Assembly: GCA_001544655.2 (NCBI GenBank)
Contig: FCOD02000031.1
Coordinates: 1-64,000, forward strand
Length of the DNA stretch: 64,000 bases
Direction of reading: 5' to 3'
DNA from: Caballeronia turbans
GTDB taxonomy: Bacteria > Pseudomonadota > Gammaproteobacteria > Burkholderiales > Burkholderiaceae
Both the position numbers and the translations under genes were made by a program. Shown here piece after piece: positions 43,975-54,816 of this stretch. The notes under the pieces were generated by a model. That model made no database searches. It was not told the DNA's origin and saw nothing but the letters and a program-made list of their open reading frames with translations. Positions within the stretch are counted from its first letter, which is position 1. Every line of letters starts with the position of its first letter.

Positions 43975-45861
43975 TTAGGCCGTTGCCGGCGCGTTGCCCG
44001 GTTTGACCTCGGTGCCGCTGCTGCCACCCGGCGGCGTATCGCCCGACGGAGGCGGCAGATTCTTCGGCGGACGCGGCGGACGATCCGACATGATGTCGCT
44101 GATCTGCTCCGCGTCGATGGTTTCCCACTCGAGGAGCGCCTTGGTCATCGCTTCAACCCTGTCGCGGTTGTCTTCCAGCAGCTTACGGGCGAGCGCGTAT
44201 TGTTCGTCCAGGATGCGGCGGATTTCCGCATCGACCTTCTGCTGCGTGGCTTCGGACACCGTCTTCGAGCCGAGCTTGCCGAACATGCCGTCCGGTTCGG
44301 TGTCGACGTAGACCATCGTGCCGAGCACATCCGACATCCCGTAACGCGTGACCATGTCGCGTGCCATCTTGGTTGCGCGTTCGAAGTCGTTCGAAGCGCC
44401 GGTCGACATCGAGTTCAGGAAAACTTCTTCTGCTGCGCGACCGCCGAACAGGATTGCGATTTCCTCGAGCATCTTGTCGCGATACAGGTTCACACGGTCA
44501 TGCTCCGGCAACTGCCAGGTGACACCAAGCGCCCAGCCACGCGGCATGATCGTGACCTTGTGAACCGGATCGGCATGCGGAAGCAACTTCGCCACCACCG
44601 CGTGACCGGACTCGTGATAGGCCGTATTGCGACGCTCTTCCTCACGCATGACCGCCGACTTGCGCTCCGGACCCATGAAGATCTTGTCCTTCGCATCCTC
44701 GAAGTCCTGCATTTCGACGATGCGCTTGCCGCGGCGCGCCGCGAACAGCGCAGCTTCGTTCACGAGATTCGCCAGGTCAGCGCCCGAGAAACCCGGCGTG
44801 CCGCGTGCGATGACCGATGCGTCCACGTCGTTCGCGATCGGCACCTTGCGCAGATGCACCTTCATGATGTGCTCGCGACCGCGGATATCCGGCAGACCGA
44901 CATACACCTGACGGTCGAAGCGGCCCGGGCGGAGCAGCGCTTTGTCGAGCACGTCCGAACGGTTCGTTGCCGCGATTACGATGACGCCCGAGTTCGCCTC
45001 AAAGCCATCCATTTCGACGAGCATCTGATTCAGTGTCTGCTCGCGCTCGTCGTTGCCGCCACCCATACCGGCGCCGCGATGGCGACCGACCGCGTCGATT
45101 TCGTCGATGAACACGATACACGGCGCGTGCTTCTTCGCCTGCTCGAACATGTCGCGCACACGGGCCGCACCGACACCGACGAACATTTCGACAAAATCAG
45201 AGCCCGAGATGCTGAAGAACGGAACCTTCGCTTCGCCCGCGATGGCGCGTGCGAGCAGCGTCTTGCCGGTACCCGGAGGGCCGACCAACAGCACGCCGCG
45301 TGGTATGCGCCCGCCCAGCTTCTGGAATTTCTGCGGATCGCGCAGGAAGTCCACCAGTTCCGACACTTCTTCCTTGGCTTCGTCGCAGCCCGCGACGTCG
45401 GTAAAATTGATTGCGTTGTTGTTCTCGTCGATCAGTCGCGCTCGCGACTTCCCGAATGAAAACGCCCCGCCTTTGCCGCCCCCCTGCATCTGCCTCATCA
45501 TGTAGAACCAGAATCCGATGATCAGGATCGTGGGCCCGAGGTAGTACAGCGCGGAGACGAGCGCATTCGGTTCATCGTCAGCCTTGCCGCTGACCTGAAC
45601 GCCATATTTCATCAAATCGCCGACCATCCAGATGTCGCCGGGCGACACGATCTGGTATTTCTGGCCGTCCGCCGGAGTGACCGTGAGATTGCGGCCCTGA
45701 ACGGTAACGTTCTTCACTTTGCCGTTCTTCGCGTCGTCCATGAACTGCGAATAAGACACACCTTCCTGGACGCGGGGCTTATCGAACTGCTTGAACACCG
45801 TAAACAGCACCAGTGCGATCACGAGCCACACTGCCGCTTTAGAGAACATATTGTTGTTCAA
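43975..45861 (-). CDS. ftsH: ATP-dependent zinc metalloprotease FtsH
   Basis: A 628-residue membrane-anchored AAA+ protease that degrades unassembled membrane proteins and regulators such as LpxC or sigma-32. First membrane segment [14 protein letters not shown] at about 8-21, second near 105 ([17 protein letters not shown]). AAA module: Walker [18 protein letters not shown] near 200, Walker [13 protein letters not shown] near 255, SRH arginines in [13 protein letters not shown]. Zinc motif HESGH near 420. The start is taken as TTG 45861, with GAGGAG seven bases upstream and the homologous MFSKAAVW right after; a GTG five codons further up (45876) is less likely. Located between rlmE and folP. 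Confidence 0.97.
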   Translation of the reverse strand: MNNNMFSKAAVWLVIALVLFTVFKQFDKPRVQEGVSYSQFMDDAKNGKVKNVTVQGRNLTVTPADGQKYQIVSPGDIWMVGDLMKYGVQVSGKADDEPNALVSALYYLGPTILIIGFWFYMMRQMQGGGKGGAFSFGKSRARLIDENNNAINFTDVAGCDEAKEEVSELVDFLRDPQKFQKLGGRIPRGVLLVGPPGTGKTLLARAIAGEAKVPFFSISGSDFVEMFVGVGAARVRDMFEQAKKHAPCIVFIDEIDAVGRHRGAGMGGGNDEREQTLNQMLVEMDGFEANSGVIVIAATNRSDVLDKALLRPGRFDRQVYVGLPDIRGREHIMKVHLRKVPIANDVDASVIARGTPGFSGADLANLVNEAALFAARRGKRIVEMQDFEDAKDKIFMGPERKSAVMREEERRNTAYHESGHAVVAKLLPHADPVHKVTIMPRGWALGVTWQLPEHDRVNLYRDKMLEEIAILFGGRAAEEVFLNSMSTGASNDFERATKMARDMVTRYGMSDVLGTMVYVDTEPDGMFGKLGSKTVSEATQQKVDAEIRRILDEQYALARKLLEDNRDRVEAMTKALLEWETIDAEQISDIMSDRPPRPPKNLPPPSGDTPPGGSSGTEVKPGNAPATA

Positions 45862-46046
45862 AGCACCACTCCTCACTCATAGACGGGCGCCTACATAAAC
45901 CTTGCGACGCCACCAAAGCATTCTAATCCAGACCGCTAACCCCTGCCATAAGGTTTATCTACCGCACAAATAGCGGCTGACCCGTAATTTTCGGCATAAT
46001 CCGCGCAAATATCGCAGAAATTCGCCAAATTAGCGGAGCGGGCCTT

Positions 46047-46709
46047 TCAGTTCGGGTGCTTGAGCCGCCGCCCGAGAATAAAAGTCTCCGACGATTTGTC
46101 ACGGGAGGCCTTGGGCTTGCGCGGCGCCACCACTTTGAACTGGTGCTTGAACTTTTCGACGATCTGACTGTAACCGCTGCCATGAAAACATTTGACCAGC
46201 AGCGCACCTTCCGGTTTCAGATGGTTCTGCGCGAACTCCAGCGCCAGATCGCAGAGATGCTCGATGCGCGCGGCATCCGCACTCGCTACGCCAGAGAGGT
46301 TGGGGGCCATGTCCGAGATTACAAGGTCCACTTGCCGCTCCCCCACGATTTCATCGAGTTGGGCGAGCACTTCGTCCTCGCGGAAGTCGCCCTGAATGAA
46401 CGTGACGTCCGCAATCGGCTCCATCGGAAGGATATCGAGCGCGATGATCGTCCCGTCGATACCGCCCTCGCGCTCGACGTCCCGCTTCGCGCCCTGCGCG
46501 AGCTTGTTGCGCGCGTACTGGCTCCAGCTTCCGGGCGTCGAGCCGAGATCGACGATCACCTGCCCCGGCTTGATGAGCTTGTCCTGCTCGTCGATCTCCT
46601 TAAGCTTGTACGCGGCGCGCGCGCGATAGCCTTCGCGCTGCGCCATCTTCACGTAGGGATCGTTGATGTGGTCATGCAACCACGATTGATTAAAACGGTT
46701 CTTTGCCAT
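46047..46709 (-). CDS. rlmE: 23S rRNA (uridine-2'-O-) methyltransferase RlmE
   Basis: A 220-residue FtsJ/RrmJ-type enzyme that methylates U2552 of 23S rRNA late in 50S assembly. Start region [20 protein letters not shown]; catalytic Lys in [14 protein letters not shown] near 36; SAM site [14 protein letters not shown] near 60; Asp in [11 protein letters not shown] near 130; Lys in [12 protein letters not shown] near 170; Glu in [12 protein letters not shown] near the end. The K-D-K-E tetrad is intact. It is divergent from yhbY and lies upstream of ftsH, the order common in Proteobacteria. Confidence 0.96.
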   Translation of the reverse strand: MAKNRFNQSWLHDHINDPYVKMAQREGYRARAAYKLKEIDEQDKLIKPGQVIVDLGSTPGSWSQYARNKLAQGAKRDVEREGGIDGTIIALDILPMEPIADVTFIQGDFREDEVLAQLDEIVGERQVDLVISDMAPNLSGVASADAARIEHLCDLALEFAQNHLKPEGALLVKCFHGSGYSQIVEKFKHQFKVVAPRKPKASRDKSSETFILGRRLKHPN

Positions 46710-46992
46710 TCAAACTGAGCTCATGTGGCGCGCTGACAGCGCGCCCGGTGCGTATTTTGCTGCATCGCGCGATGCTTTTAGCGGATAATACGCGTCTTGT
46801 CGGCCGGACCGGCCCTCGGACGCTTACGTGCGCCGTACCCGGCATCCGGCCTGTTCTGTTTCTGGTGGGCGATGGCGCGATCGATGCGCCGCAGATCCGG
46901 CGCGAAGCCATGCGCTTTCGCTTCAGCGTGTTCAAACCGCCTCGCGAGCGTACCTCACGCCGCCCACATTTTAGTCGAGTCCCAAATTTCAC

Positions 46993-47529
46993 ATGCCAGC
47001 TCTTAAACTCTCCCCCGCCGAGCGCGCCGATCTGCGTTCCCAGGCCCATGCGCTCAAGCCCGTCGTGCTCGTCGGCGCGGAGGGTCTGACCGATGCCGTG
47101 CTGAAAGAGATCAACGTGCACCTCGAAGCGCACCAGCTCATCAAAGTCCGCGTGTTCGGCGACGAACGCGAAACGCGTGTCGGGATCTACGACGAAATCT
47201 GCGATCGCCTGAACGCCGCGCCCATCCAGCATATCGGCAAGCTGCTCGTGATCTGGAGACCTGAAGGCGCCGCGCCGAAAAGTCGCGCCACCCGCACGCG
47301 CAGCACGATGCCGCCGAGCGCAGGCGAAGCCGCCGACCGCCCGACCAGGGGCCGTGCGCCGCGCGTCGTCAAGGCAGTGAAAATCACGCGTGACGCGCCT
47401 GCCTTCAAGAAGCCGAAAAAGCAGACGCTGAAGGTGCTGGGTAATGAACGCGTCACCGCTGGTGGCAACGTGAAGCGCGCGAAAAAGCGTCAGACCAGCT
47501 CGAAACGCCAGCATCAGGACGTGAAGTGA
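46993..47529 (+). CDS. yhbY: YhbY-family RNA-binding (CRM domain) protein with basic tail
   Basis: A 178-residue protein. Residues 1-97 form a CRM domain (LSPAERADLRSQAHALKPVV, then VGAEGLTDAVLKEIN and AHQLIKVRV), the fold of YhbY, which binds pre-50S ribosomal particles. The C-terminal about 80 residues are Lys/Arg/Ala/Thr-rich and unlike the roughly 97-residue enterobacterial protein; such tails occur in Burkholderia relatives. ATG 46993. It is divergent from rlmE across 283 bp, so two ribosome-assembly factors share one regulatory gap. Confidence 0.9.
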   Translation: MPALKLSPAERADLRSQAHALKPVVLVGAEGLTDAVLKEINVHLEAHQLIKVRVFGDERETRVGIYDEICDRLNAAPIQHIGKLLVIWRPEGAAPKSRATRTRSTMPPSAGEAADRPTRGRAPRVVKAVKITRDAPAFKKPKKQTLKVLGNERVTAGGNVKRAKKRQTSSKRQHQDVK

Positions 47530-47586
47530 TCGAACGGCGCGTGCGATTCCACTTCAACGCACGCGCCGCCCTGTAACGAATGCGAT

Positions 47587-48102
47587 TCAGCTTCGCGCCC
47601 GCTTCGCCGCCACCTTGGCCGAATTTTTCTTCGGCACGATCTTGGCCGGCGCCGCATCCGGCAGGCGCCACACCAGCGCAATGCCGAAGAGGCATTCGAT
47701 CACATAGATCGCGCTCGATATGCCGTGCAGTATCCCGAACTCCTTCGCATACGGCGAACTCGCGAGATCGGTGCCCGCTTCCTGCGCTGCCATGCGTAGC
47801 GAGTTCATGAACGGCTGCAGCGCGAAGTAGCCGACCAGCACGCAGAGAAGCATCACCGCGACGATCCACCGAACGCGCTTGTAGTCGACGATGCCGCTTT
47901 TCACAAAGCGATTGCCGATCAGAATGAGCACGAGCGCACTGACCACGCCGATGATCGCCTCGATCCGGAAGAGTTGCGCCGCTACCGAGCCCGCCGACGT
48001 GCGGTCGAGCATCGAAAAGAGGACGGGCGCGGCGACGAAGCCCAGGGTCAGCAAGCTGCCGACCCAGACCATGCTGATGGTGCGAAAGAGCCGGTGCTCC
48101 AT
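47587..48102 (-). CDS. DUF4149-type inner-membrane protein
   Basis: A 171-residue protein with four hydrophobic segments (about 8-30, 48-66, 79-98, 128-148). It matches the general pattern of DUF4149 proteins found next to greA in beta-proteobacteria. A conserved-looking loop is ISMVWVGSLLTLGFVAAPVLF. The tail is basic (KIVPKKNSAKVAAKRARS). Its ATG overlaps the greA stop by one base, so it is probably translated together with greA. Convergent with yhbY. Role unknown. Confidence 0.8.
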   Translation of the reverse strand: MEHRLFRTISMVWVGSLLTLGFVAAPVLFSMLDRTSAGSVAAQLFRIEAIIGVVSALVLILIGNRFVKSGIVDYKRVRWIVAVMLLCVLVGYFALQPFMNSLRMAAQEAGTDLASSPYAKEFGILHGISSAIYVIECLFGIALVWRLPDAAPAKIVPKKNSAKVAAKRARS

Positions 48103-48578
48103 CAGACGTAACGCACTGCAATGATTTCATACTCGCGCGCGCCGCTCGGAGCCTGCACCGACGCCACGTCGCCTTCCGATTTCGCGATGAGCGCGCGCGC
48201 GATCGGCGAGCTCACCGAAATGAGACCGTGATCGATATTCGCTTCGTCATCGCCGACGATCTGATACGTCACCATGTCGCCCGACTCCAGGTCCTCCAGC
48301 TCGACCGTCGCGCCGAACACCACGCGACCTTCGGCCTCGACCTGCGTCGGGTCGATCACTTGCGCGGCAGCGAGCTTCGACTCGATCTCAGCGATGCGGC
48401 CCTCGATGAAACCCTGCTTTTCCTTCGCGGCATCGTATTCCGCGTTTTCCGACAAGTCGCCTTGCGCGCGGGCCTCCGCGATCGCGTTGATGACCGCCGG
48501 ACGCTCCACGGCCTTCAGGCGCTGCAATTCGTCGCGCAGCAACTCCGCGCCGCGCTTCGTCAAAGGAATCGTGCTCAT
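48102..48578 (-). CDS. greA: Transcription elongation factor GreA
   Basis: A 158-residue factor that stimulates cleavage of backtracked RNA by RNA polymerase. The N-terminal antiparallel coiled coil (about 1-75) has [17 protein letters not shown] and the acidic tip motif [16 protein letters not shown] near 38-53. The C-terminal globular domain carries [15 protein letters not shown] near 85 and [16 protein letters not shown] near 122. ATG 48578. The carAB terminator hairpin lies immediately upstream, so greA should have its own promoter there. Confidence 0.97.
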   Translation of the reverse strand: MSTIPLTKRGAELLRDELQRLKAVERPAVINAIAEARAQGDLSENAEYDAAKEKQGFIEGRIAEIESKLAAAQVIDPTQVEAEGRVVFGATVELEDLESGDMVTYQIVGDDEANIDHGLISVSSPIARALIAKSEGDVASVQAPSGAREYEIIAVRYV

Positions 48579-48601
48579 AGACCACTCACAAACAATTTCG
48601 T

Positions 48602-48661
48602 CAAAAAAATTACCGCGGTTAAGCGCATCTCCCTATAAAAGGAGACGCCGCTTAACCGCGG
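48602..48661 (-). terminator. Strong terminator of carAB
   Basis: CCGCGGTTAAGCG (48613-48625) and CGCTTAACCGCGG (48649-48661) pair perfectly for 13 bp, and GCATCTCC/GGAGACGC extend the stem toward the loop CTATAAAA. On the minus strand the structure is followed by TAATTTTTTT. It lies 31 bases past the carB stop. Confidence 0.92.
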
Positions 48662-48691
48662 CTCGTGATGCTTAGACTGGTAATCGAAGCC

Positions 48692-51600
48692 TTAGTTTAG
48701 GCGAGCATGCAGCCCTTGTAAATCATAGACTTCCAGATCGCGGAGATAACGCAGGCCCTCGACCGCCGCGCGCGCGCCCGACATGGTCGTGTAGTAGGTG
48801 ACCTTGTTGGCCTGCGCGCTCATGCGAATCGAGCGCGAATCGGCGATTGCGGCGCGCGTTTCGTCGACGGTCGTGAACACGAGCGCGATCTCGCCGTTCT
48901 TGATCATGTCGACGATGTGCGGACGGCCGTCCTTCACCTTGTTCACGACCTTCACCGGCACGCCCGCCGCCGCGATCGCAGCCGCGGTGCCCTTGGTCGC
49001 GACGATCGGATAGCCGAGCTCATGCAGCATCTGCGCGACTTCGACGGCCTTCGGCTTGTCTGCGTCCATCACCGTAAGCAGCACCGTGCCCGATTCCGGC
49101 AGACGCGAGCCGGCCGCAAGCTGCGACTTGAAGAGCGCTTCGCCGAAGGTGCGGCCCACGCCCATCACTTCGCCGGTCGAACGCATTTCCGGCCCGAGCA
49201 CCGGATCGACCGCCGGGAACTTGACGAACGGGAACACGGCTTCCTTCACACTGAAGTACGGCGGAATCACTTCCTTCGTGACGCCTTGCGCCTTGAGCTT
49301 CTGACCGACCATCGCGCGCGCGGCGATCTTCGCGAGCGGCAGGCCCGTTGCCTTCGACACGTACGGCACCGTGCGCGATGCGCGCGGATTCACTTCCAGC
49401 ACGTAGATGATGTCCTTTTTCGAGCCATCGTCCTGCGGCACTTGCTGGATCGCAAACTGCACGTTCATCAGGCCGACGACGTTCAGCGCCTTCGCCATTG
49501 CGGCGGTTTGCCGCTTCAGTTCGTCGACGGTTTCCTTCGACAGCGAGTACGGCGGCAGCGAGCAAGCCGAGTCGCCCGAGTGCACGCCCGCCTGTTCGAT
49601 GTGCTCCATCACGCCGCCGATGAACACGTCGTCGCCATCGGAGATGCAGTCGACGTCGCATTCGATCGCGTCGTTGAGGAAGCGGTCGAGCAGCACCGGC
49701 GAGTCGTTCGATACCTTCACGGCCTCGCGCATATAGCGTTCGAGGTCGCGCGGCTCGTGGACGATTTCCATCGCGCGGCCGCCCAGCACGTACGACGGGC
49801 GCACGACGAGCGGATAGCCGATTTCTTCCGCGAGCTTCAACGCTTCGTCTTCCGCACGCGCCGTGCGGTTCGGCGGCTGGCGCAGATCGAGATCCTTCAG
49901 AAGCTGCTGGAAGCGTTCGCGGTCTTCGGCGGCATCGATCATGTCCGGCGACGTGCCGATGATCGGTACGCCATTCGCTTCGAGATCGAGCGCGAGCTTG
50001 AGCGGCGTCTGTCCGCCGTACTGCACGATCACGCCGACCGGCTTTTCGAGATCGACGATTTCGAGTACGTCTTCGAGCGTCAGCGATTCGAAGTACAGAC
50101 GATCGGACGTGTCGTAGTCGGTAGACACGGTTTCCGGATTGCAGTTGACCATGATGGTTTCATAGCCGTCCTCGCGCATCGCGAGCGCGGCATGCACGCA
50201 GCAATAGTCGAACTCGATGCCCTGCCCGATCCGGTTCGGGCCGCCGCCCAGCACCATGATCTTCTTCTTGTCGGTCGGATTCGCTTCGCACTCGTCCTCG
50301 TAGGTCGAGTACATGTAGGCGGTCTTCGTCGCGAATTCGGCCGCGCACGTGTCCACGCGCTTGTAGACCGGGCGCACTTTCAGTTCATGGCGCTTCTTGC
50401 GCACGTCGTCCTGCGTCGAGCCAGTCAGCTTCGCCAGACGGCGGTCCGAGAAGCCGCTCTTCTTCAGATACAGCAGCTCGTCCTTCGTGAGGCTCGCGAG
50501 CGTGCGGCCTTCGAGCGCCTTTTCCTTCAGGATGATCTGTTCGATTTGCGCGAGGAACCACGGATCGATCGACGTCTCTTCGAAGATCTCGTCCATCGTG
50601 AGGCCGAGACGGAATGCATCGCCGAGATACCAGATGCGGTCCGGGCCCGGCTCGCCGATTTCGCGGATCGCTTCGTCGCGGCTCGTGGTCTTTTCATCGA
50701 GACCGTCGACGCCCACTTCCAGACCGCGCAGCGCCTTCTGGAACGACTCCTGGAACGTGCGGCCCATTGCCATCACTTCGCCCACGGACTTCATCTGCGT
50801 CGTCAGGCGCGAATCGGCCTCGCGGAATTTCTCGAACGCGAAGCGCGGCACCTTCGTCACGACATAGTCGATCGTCGGTTCGAACGATGCCGGCGTCTGG
50901 CCGCCCGTGATTTCGTTCTTGAGTTCGTCGAGCGTGTAGCCGCACGCGAGCTTCGCGGCGACCTTCGCGATCGGGAAGCCCGTCGCCTTCGATGCCAGCG
51001 CCGACGAGCGCGACACGCGCGGGTTCATCTCGATGACGACCATGCGGCCGTCCTTCGGATTGATCGCGAACTGCACGTTCGAGCCGCCCGTATCGACGCC
51101 GATCTCGCGCAGCACCGCGAGCGACGCGTTACGCAGCACCTGATATTCCTTGTCGGTCAGCGTCTGCGCGGGCGCGACGGTGATTGAGTCGCCCGTGTGC
51201 ACGCCCATCGGGTCGAGGTTTTCGATCGAGCACACGATGATGCAGTTGTCCTTTTTATCGCGGACGACTTCCATCTCGTACTCTTTCCAGCCAAGCAGCG
51301 ATTCTTCGATCAGCAGTTCGCGCGTCGGCGAAAGATCGAGACCGCGGCGGCAGATCTCCTCGAACTCTTCCTTGTTGTACGCGATGCCGCCGCCCGAGCC
51401 GCCCAGCGTGAACGAAGGACGAATGACGGTCGGATAGCCGCCGCTGCCCGTCGCCTCGGCGATCTGGGCCTGAACCGCGAGCGCTTCTTCCATCGAATGC
51501 GCGATGCCCGACTTGGCCGAACCGAGGCCGATCTTCGTCATCGCGTCCTTGAACTTCTGACGGTCTTCCGCCTTGTCGATCGCTTCGGGCGATGCGCCGA

Positions 51601-51946
51601 TCAGTTCGACGTTGTACTTCTCGAGCACACCGTGGTGGAACAGGTCCAGCGCGCAATTAAGCGCGGTCTGTCCGCCCATGGTCGGGAGGATCGCGTCCGG
51701 GCGCTCCTTCGCGATGATGCGCTCGACCACCTCCCACGAAATCGGCTCGATGTAGGTCACGTCGGCCGTGTTCGGATCGGTCATGATCGTCGCCGGATTG
51801 CTGTTGACGAGGATGACCTTATAGCCTTCTTCTCGCAGCGCTTTACAGGCTTGTGCGCCCGAATAATCGAACTCGCACGCCTGGCCGATGATGATCGGGC
51901 CCGCGCCGATGATGAGGATGCTCTTGATGTCTGTGCGCTTCGGCAT
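48692..51946 (-). CDS. carB: Carbamoyl-phosphate synthase large subunit
   Basis: A 1084-residue enzyme that makes carbamoyl phosphate for arginine and pyrimidines. Two homologous ATP-grasp halves: first half from [21 protein letters not shown] with [15 protein letters not shown] near 175, second half from [19 protein letters not shown] near 565 with [18 protein letters not shown] near 720. The C-terminal allosteric domain (about 945-1084) includes [14 protein letters not shown]. Length normal. It lies 31 bases downstream of carA on the same strand. A 756-codon antisense open frame is a shadow. Confidence 0.97.
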   Translation of the reverse strand: MPKRTDIKSILIIGAGPIIIGQACEFDYSGAQACKALREEGYKVILVNSNPATIMTDPNTADVTYIEPISWEVVERIIAKERPDAILPTMGGQTALNCALDLFHHGVLEKYNVELIGASPEAIDKAEDRQKFKDAMTKIGLGSAKSGIAHSMEEALAVQAQIAEATGSGGYPTVIRPSFTLGGSGGGIAYNKEEFEEICRRGLDLSPTRELLIEESLLGWKEYEMEVVRDKKDNCIIVCSIENLDPMGVHTGDSITVAPAQTLTDKEYQVLRNASLAVLREIGVDTGGSNVQFAINPKDGRMVVIEMNPRVSRSSALASKATGFPIAKVAAKLACGYTLDELKNEITGGQTPASFEPTIDYVVTKVPRFAFEKFREADSRLTTQMKSVGEVMAMGRTFQESFQKALRGLEVGVDGLDEKTTSRDEAIREIGEPGPDRIWYLGDAFRLGLTMDEIFEETSIDPWFLAQIEQIILKEKALEGRTLASLTKDELLYLKKSGFSDRRLAKLTGSTQDDVRKKRHELKVRPVYKRVDTCAAEFATKTAYMYSTYEDECEANPTDKKKIMVLGGGPNRIGQGIEFDYCCVHAALAMREDGYETIMVNCNPETVSTDYDTSDRLYFESLTLEDVLEIVDLEKPVGVIVQYGGQTPLKLALDLEANGVPIIGTSPDMIDAAEDRERFQQLLKDLDLRQPPNRTARAEDEALKLAEEIGYPLVVRPSYVLGGRAMEIVHEPRDLERYMREAVKVSNDSPVLLDRFLNDAIECDVDCISDGDDVFIGGVMEHIEQAGVHSGDSACSLPPYSLSKETVDELKRQTAAMAKALNVVGLMNVQFAIQQVPQDDGSKKDIIYVLEVNPRASRTVPYVSKATGLPLAKIAARAMVGQKLKAQGVTKEVIPPYFSVKEAVFPFVKFPAVDPVLGPEMRSTGEVMGVGRTFGEALFKSQLAAGSRLPESGTVLLTVMDADKPKAVEVAQMLHELGYPIVATKGTAAAIAAAGVPVKVVNKVKDGRPHIVDMIKNGEIALVFTTVDETRAAIADSRSIRMSAQANKVTYYTTMSGARAAVEGLRYLRDLEVYDLQGLHARLN

Positions 51947-51977
51947 AACTGCTCTCGAATATATATGTTCGGTACTT

Positions 51978-53120
51978 TTAAGCGGCGACCTTCGCCGACT
52001 CCATCAGCTTGATGAAGCGGTCGAACAGATACGCGATGTCGTGCGGGCCGGGCGACGCTTCCGGGTGGCCCTGGAAACAGAACGCGGGCTTATCCGTGAG
52101 CGCGAAACCTTGCAGCGTGCCGTCGAAGAGCGAGACGTGCGTGACCTTCGCGTTGGCGGGCAACGTCGAGGCATCGACTGCGAAGCCGTGGTTCTGCGAC
52201 GTGATGACGACGCGGCCGTCTTCCATGTCCTTCACCGGATGGTTCGCGCCGTGATGGCCCGTCTTCATCTTCATGGTCTTCGCGCCGACGGCGAGGCCCA
52301 TGATCTGATGGCCGAGGCAGATGCCGAAGGTCGGAATGCCGCGCTCGATGAACTCGCGCGTGGCGCGGATCGCGTAGTCGCACGGTTCCGGGTCGCCCGG
52401 GCCGTTCGACAGGAAGATGCCGTCCGGATTGAGCGCGAGCGCGTCGGCGGCGCTCGATTGCGCCGGCAGCACGGTCACGTGGCAACCGCGCTCGGCAAGC
52501 ATGCGCAGGATATTGAACTTCACGCCGTAGTCGAATGCGACAACGCGGAATTTAGGCGCTTCCTGCTTGCCGTAGCCGCTGCCGAGCCGCCATTCGGTCT
52601 GCGTCCACTCGTAGTTCTTTTCCGTCGACACGACCTTTGCGAGGTCCATGCCCGCAAGACCCGGGAACGAGCGCGCGAGGCCGAGCGCCTTCGCTTCGTC
52701 ATCGGTGCCGGCGAGAATGCAGCCGTTTTGCGCGCCCTTCTCGCGCAAGATGCGCGTGAGCTTGCGCGTGTCGATGCCCGCGATCGCGACGACGCCCTGG
52801 GCCTTCAGATAGTCGGAGAGACTTTGCTCGGAACGGAAGTTCGATGCGAGCACCGGCAGATCACGAATGATGAGGCCGGCGGCATGGACTTTGGTGGCTT
52901 CGACATCTTCGGCGTTCACGCCGTAGTTGCCGATGTGCGGATAGGTCAGCGTGACGATCTGGCGGGCATAGCTCGGATCGGTCAGGATTTCCTGATAACC
53001 GGTGATGGCGGTGTTGAACACCACTTCGCCGATCGTCGAACCGGGCGCGCCGATCGATTGACCACGAAAGACCGTGCCGTCGGCAAGTGCGAGGAGTGCG
53101 GGGGAAAATGACGGCAACAC
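51978..53120 (-). CDS. carA: Carbamoyl-phosphate synthase small subunit
   Basis: A 380-residue glutaminase subunit that feeds ammonia to CarB. N-terminal CarA domain ([18 protein letters not shown], then [21 protein letters not shown]). C-terminal class I glutamine amidotransferase: oxyanion loop LSNGPGDPE near 240, nucleophile Cys in [13 protein letters not shown] near 270, His/Glu in [11 protein letters not shown] near 353. The start is taken as GTG 53120, since AAGGAG lies six bases upstream; the GTG at 53141 would place that Shine-Dalgarno sequence inside the gene. A promoter candidate lies 270 bp further up, leaving a long leader. Confidence 0.96.
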   Translation of the reverse strand: MLPSFSPALLALADGTVFRGQSIGAPGSTIGEVVFNTAITGYQEILTDPSYARQIVTLTYPHIGNYGVNAEDVEATKVHAAGLIIRDLPVLASNFRSEQSLSDYLKAQGVVAIAGIDTRKLTRILREKGAQNGCILAGTDDEAKALGLARSFPGLAGMDLAKVVSTEKNYEWTQTEWRLGSGYGKQEAPKFRVVAFDYGVKFNILRMLAERGCHVTVLPAQSSAADALALNPDGIFLSNGPGDPEPCDYAIRATREFIERGIPTFGICLGHQIMGLAVGAKTMKMKTGHHGANHPVKDMEDGRVVITSQNHGFAVDASTLPANAKVTHVSLFDGTLQGFALTDKPAFCFQGHPEASPGPHDIAYLFDRFIKLMESAKVAA

Positions 53121-53463
53121 GGGAAGCTCCTTGGGGAACACCCTGTTACCGACCTGTCTGTCCGAAATTCAGGCTTGGCCTCCCGTCGCTCGAAGAACGA
53201 GGGGTTTCCTTCGCAGTGAAAGCGGCGGCTCGCGGGGCGCGCATCGTGGCTCGAACCGGCACGCTTGCGCGTGGCAACGAAGGATTCAAGCAGGCGATCG
53301 GCGGCGTGCGGCGCGCAGTTCGTGCGCAGCGAACGACGGTGAATGGGAGGTAGGCGCTAGGGTGCGGGTTGATATGCTCAAACCTTCGAATTATAGCGCG
53401 AAAAGGTCACATTCGCCAGATTTGAGAAATGTCCGCTTGCCGGCTACTTACTTCGCGCGCCGA
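53121..53463 (-). promoter_or_regulatory. carA leader and promoter region (343 bp without a gene)
   Basis: A perfect -10 hexamer TATAAT is read on the minus strand at 53395-53390, about 270 bp before the carA start; only a weak -35 (TGGCGA, 17-bp spacer) precedes it. If used, it gives a leader of roughly 260 nt. No leader peptide, riboswitch or terminator/antiterminator pair was recognised in it by eye. The rest of the gap up to the MFS stop holds no gene. Confidence 0.5.
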
Positions 53464-54720
53464 TCAGCGCGCCGCGCGTTCGGCCTTCTGCACCGTGCGG
53501 CTTGGGAAAACGTACCAGACCGCGCTCGCGACCTGCAGCCCGATCAGCACGATCCAGACCGTCAAGTGCGCCGACGCGGGATAGCGCCCTCCATCGGAGG
53601 GCCAGAACGAAAGCATCGCGCCGACGCCCACCTGAAAACCGAAGATCAACAGAAAAATCACGAGCGTCAGCGTCGTGTGCGCGCGTCCGATCATGTGCGA
53701 CGGGAAATACTCCGCGGCGACCGCGTAGCTCAGAATGCCCGTGCCGCCGAAAATCCCGTATGCGGCAATCAGCACGGACGGCGGTACCGGCACGCGCAGC
53801 ACCATCAGCAGTTGCGTGGCGACGAACAGCATCATGCCGGCGCCGCAGAACGCATACACCGACACGCCGCGCCGTTCCATCCCGCGCGCCGCCGCGCCGA
53901 AGCCGACGCAGCCGAACATCATCGCAAAGCCGAGTATCGAAACGAGCGCTGCCGCGTGTGCCGGGGCGAGGCCCATTACATCGAGCAAATAGGGGCGAAT
54001 CCATAGCGATTGCATCGCATAAAAAACGCCCTGCGTGACAACGGAAAACGACGCGATCTTCCAGAACACGCCGCTTTTCAGGATGAGCCACGTGCCCTTG
54101 AACTGGGTGACGACGTCCGCCCGGTGATGCGGATCGGCCTCCGCCTTGCGTGGCGCGAAAAGGACGATCGCGGCAGCGACGACGAGCGTGAACATGCCCA
54201 GTCCCACGCACACCTGCCGCCAGCTCGCGACCTGCAAGAGCGCGGCGAGCGGCGATCCCACGACGACACCGCCCAGCCCGCCGACGGCCGTCGTGAATCC
54301 GTTGATGAGCGGCAGGCGCGCAAGCGCGAAATGCTGCGCCGACGCCTTGAAGGCCGCGCTCAGGCACACCGACACGCCAATGCCGATCAGCAATCGGCCG
54401 ATCATCAGCCCCACAAGCCCGCGCGATGCGCCGAACACCAAGATGCCGGCCGCCGCGAAGACCAGCATGCTGGCCGTCACGCGACGCGGTCCGAAATGAT
54501 CGAGCAGCACGCCGACGGGAATCTGCGCCAGCGCGAAGCCGATGAAATACAGCGAAGTCAGCAGACCCAGATCGGCCGCGGACAGGCCGAGGTCGTGCGT
54601 GATCAGCGGCGCAAAGCCGAGATTGACGCCGCGGAACACGTACGAGACGAAGTAACCGGCGGCGAACAGGAAGAAAACACGAAGGTGAGCGGTGGGCGAC
54701 ATGTGAAACGGGCGCTTCAT
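53464..54720 (-). CDS. MFS transporter of unknown substrate
   Basis: A 418-residue polytopic inner-membrane protein with about 12 segments. Family features: FLFAAGYFVSYVFRGVNLGF at the first span, the loop 2-3 signature IPVGVLLDHFGPRRV near 75 (G-x-L-x-D-x-x-G-x-R type), and a second-half repeat of it. ATG 54720 is taken (MKRPFHMSPTAHLRV); ATG 54702 is an alternative, and the frame upstream to 54774 is not family-like. It stands alone between carA and mltD, and the mltD terminator lies just upstream of it. The substrate cannot be predicted. Confidence 0.84.
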   Translation of the reverse strand: MKRPFHMSPTAHLRVFFLFAAGYFVSYVFRGVNLGFAPLITHDLGLSAADLGLLTSLYFIGFALAQIPVGVLLDHFGPRRVTASMLVFAAAGILVFGASRGLVGLMIGRLLIGIGVSVCLSAAFKASAQHFALARLPLINGFTTAVGGLGGVVVGSPLAALLQVASWRQVCVGLGMFTLVVAAAIVLFAPRKAEADPHHRADVVTQFKGTWLILKSGVFWKIASFSVVTQGVFYAMQSLWIRPYLLDVMGLAPAHAAALVSILGFAMMFGCVGFGAAARGMERRGVSVYAFCGAGMMLFVATQLLMVLRVPVPPSVLIAAYGIFGGTGILSYAVAAEYFPSHMIGRAHTTLTLVIFLLIFGFQVGVGAMLSFWPSDGGRYPASAHLTVWIVLIGLQVASAVWYVFPSRTVQKAERAAR

Positions 54721-54764
54721 TGATTCTTTTTGGATCGCCAGTTTAACGGGGTCGTCAAACGAAA

Positions 54765-54788
54765 ACGCCGTCACCTTGGTGACGGCGT
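54765..54788 (-). terminator. Terminator of mltD
   Basis: ACGCCGTCACC and GGTGACGGCGT pair perfectly for 11 bp with a 2-base central TT (in effect a 4-nt loop). On the minus strand TTTCGTTT follows. It lies 29 bases past the mltD stop and 45 bases upstream of the MFS start. Confidence 0.85.
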
Positions 54789-54816
54789 GGGATAGCGCTT
54801 CGTAGAAACGCCGGCT

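Noticed and set aside
48917-51187. 756-codon open frame antisense to carB
   Set aside because: Shadow of carB; composition is Arg/His/Leu-rich with no domain.
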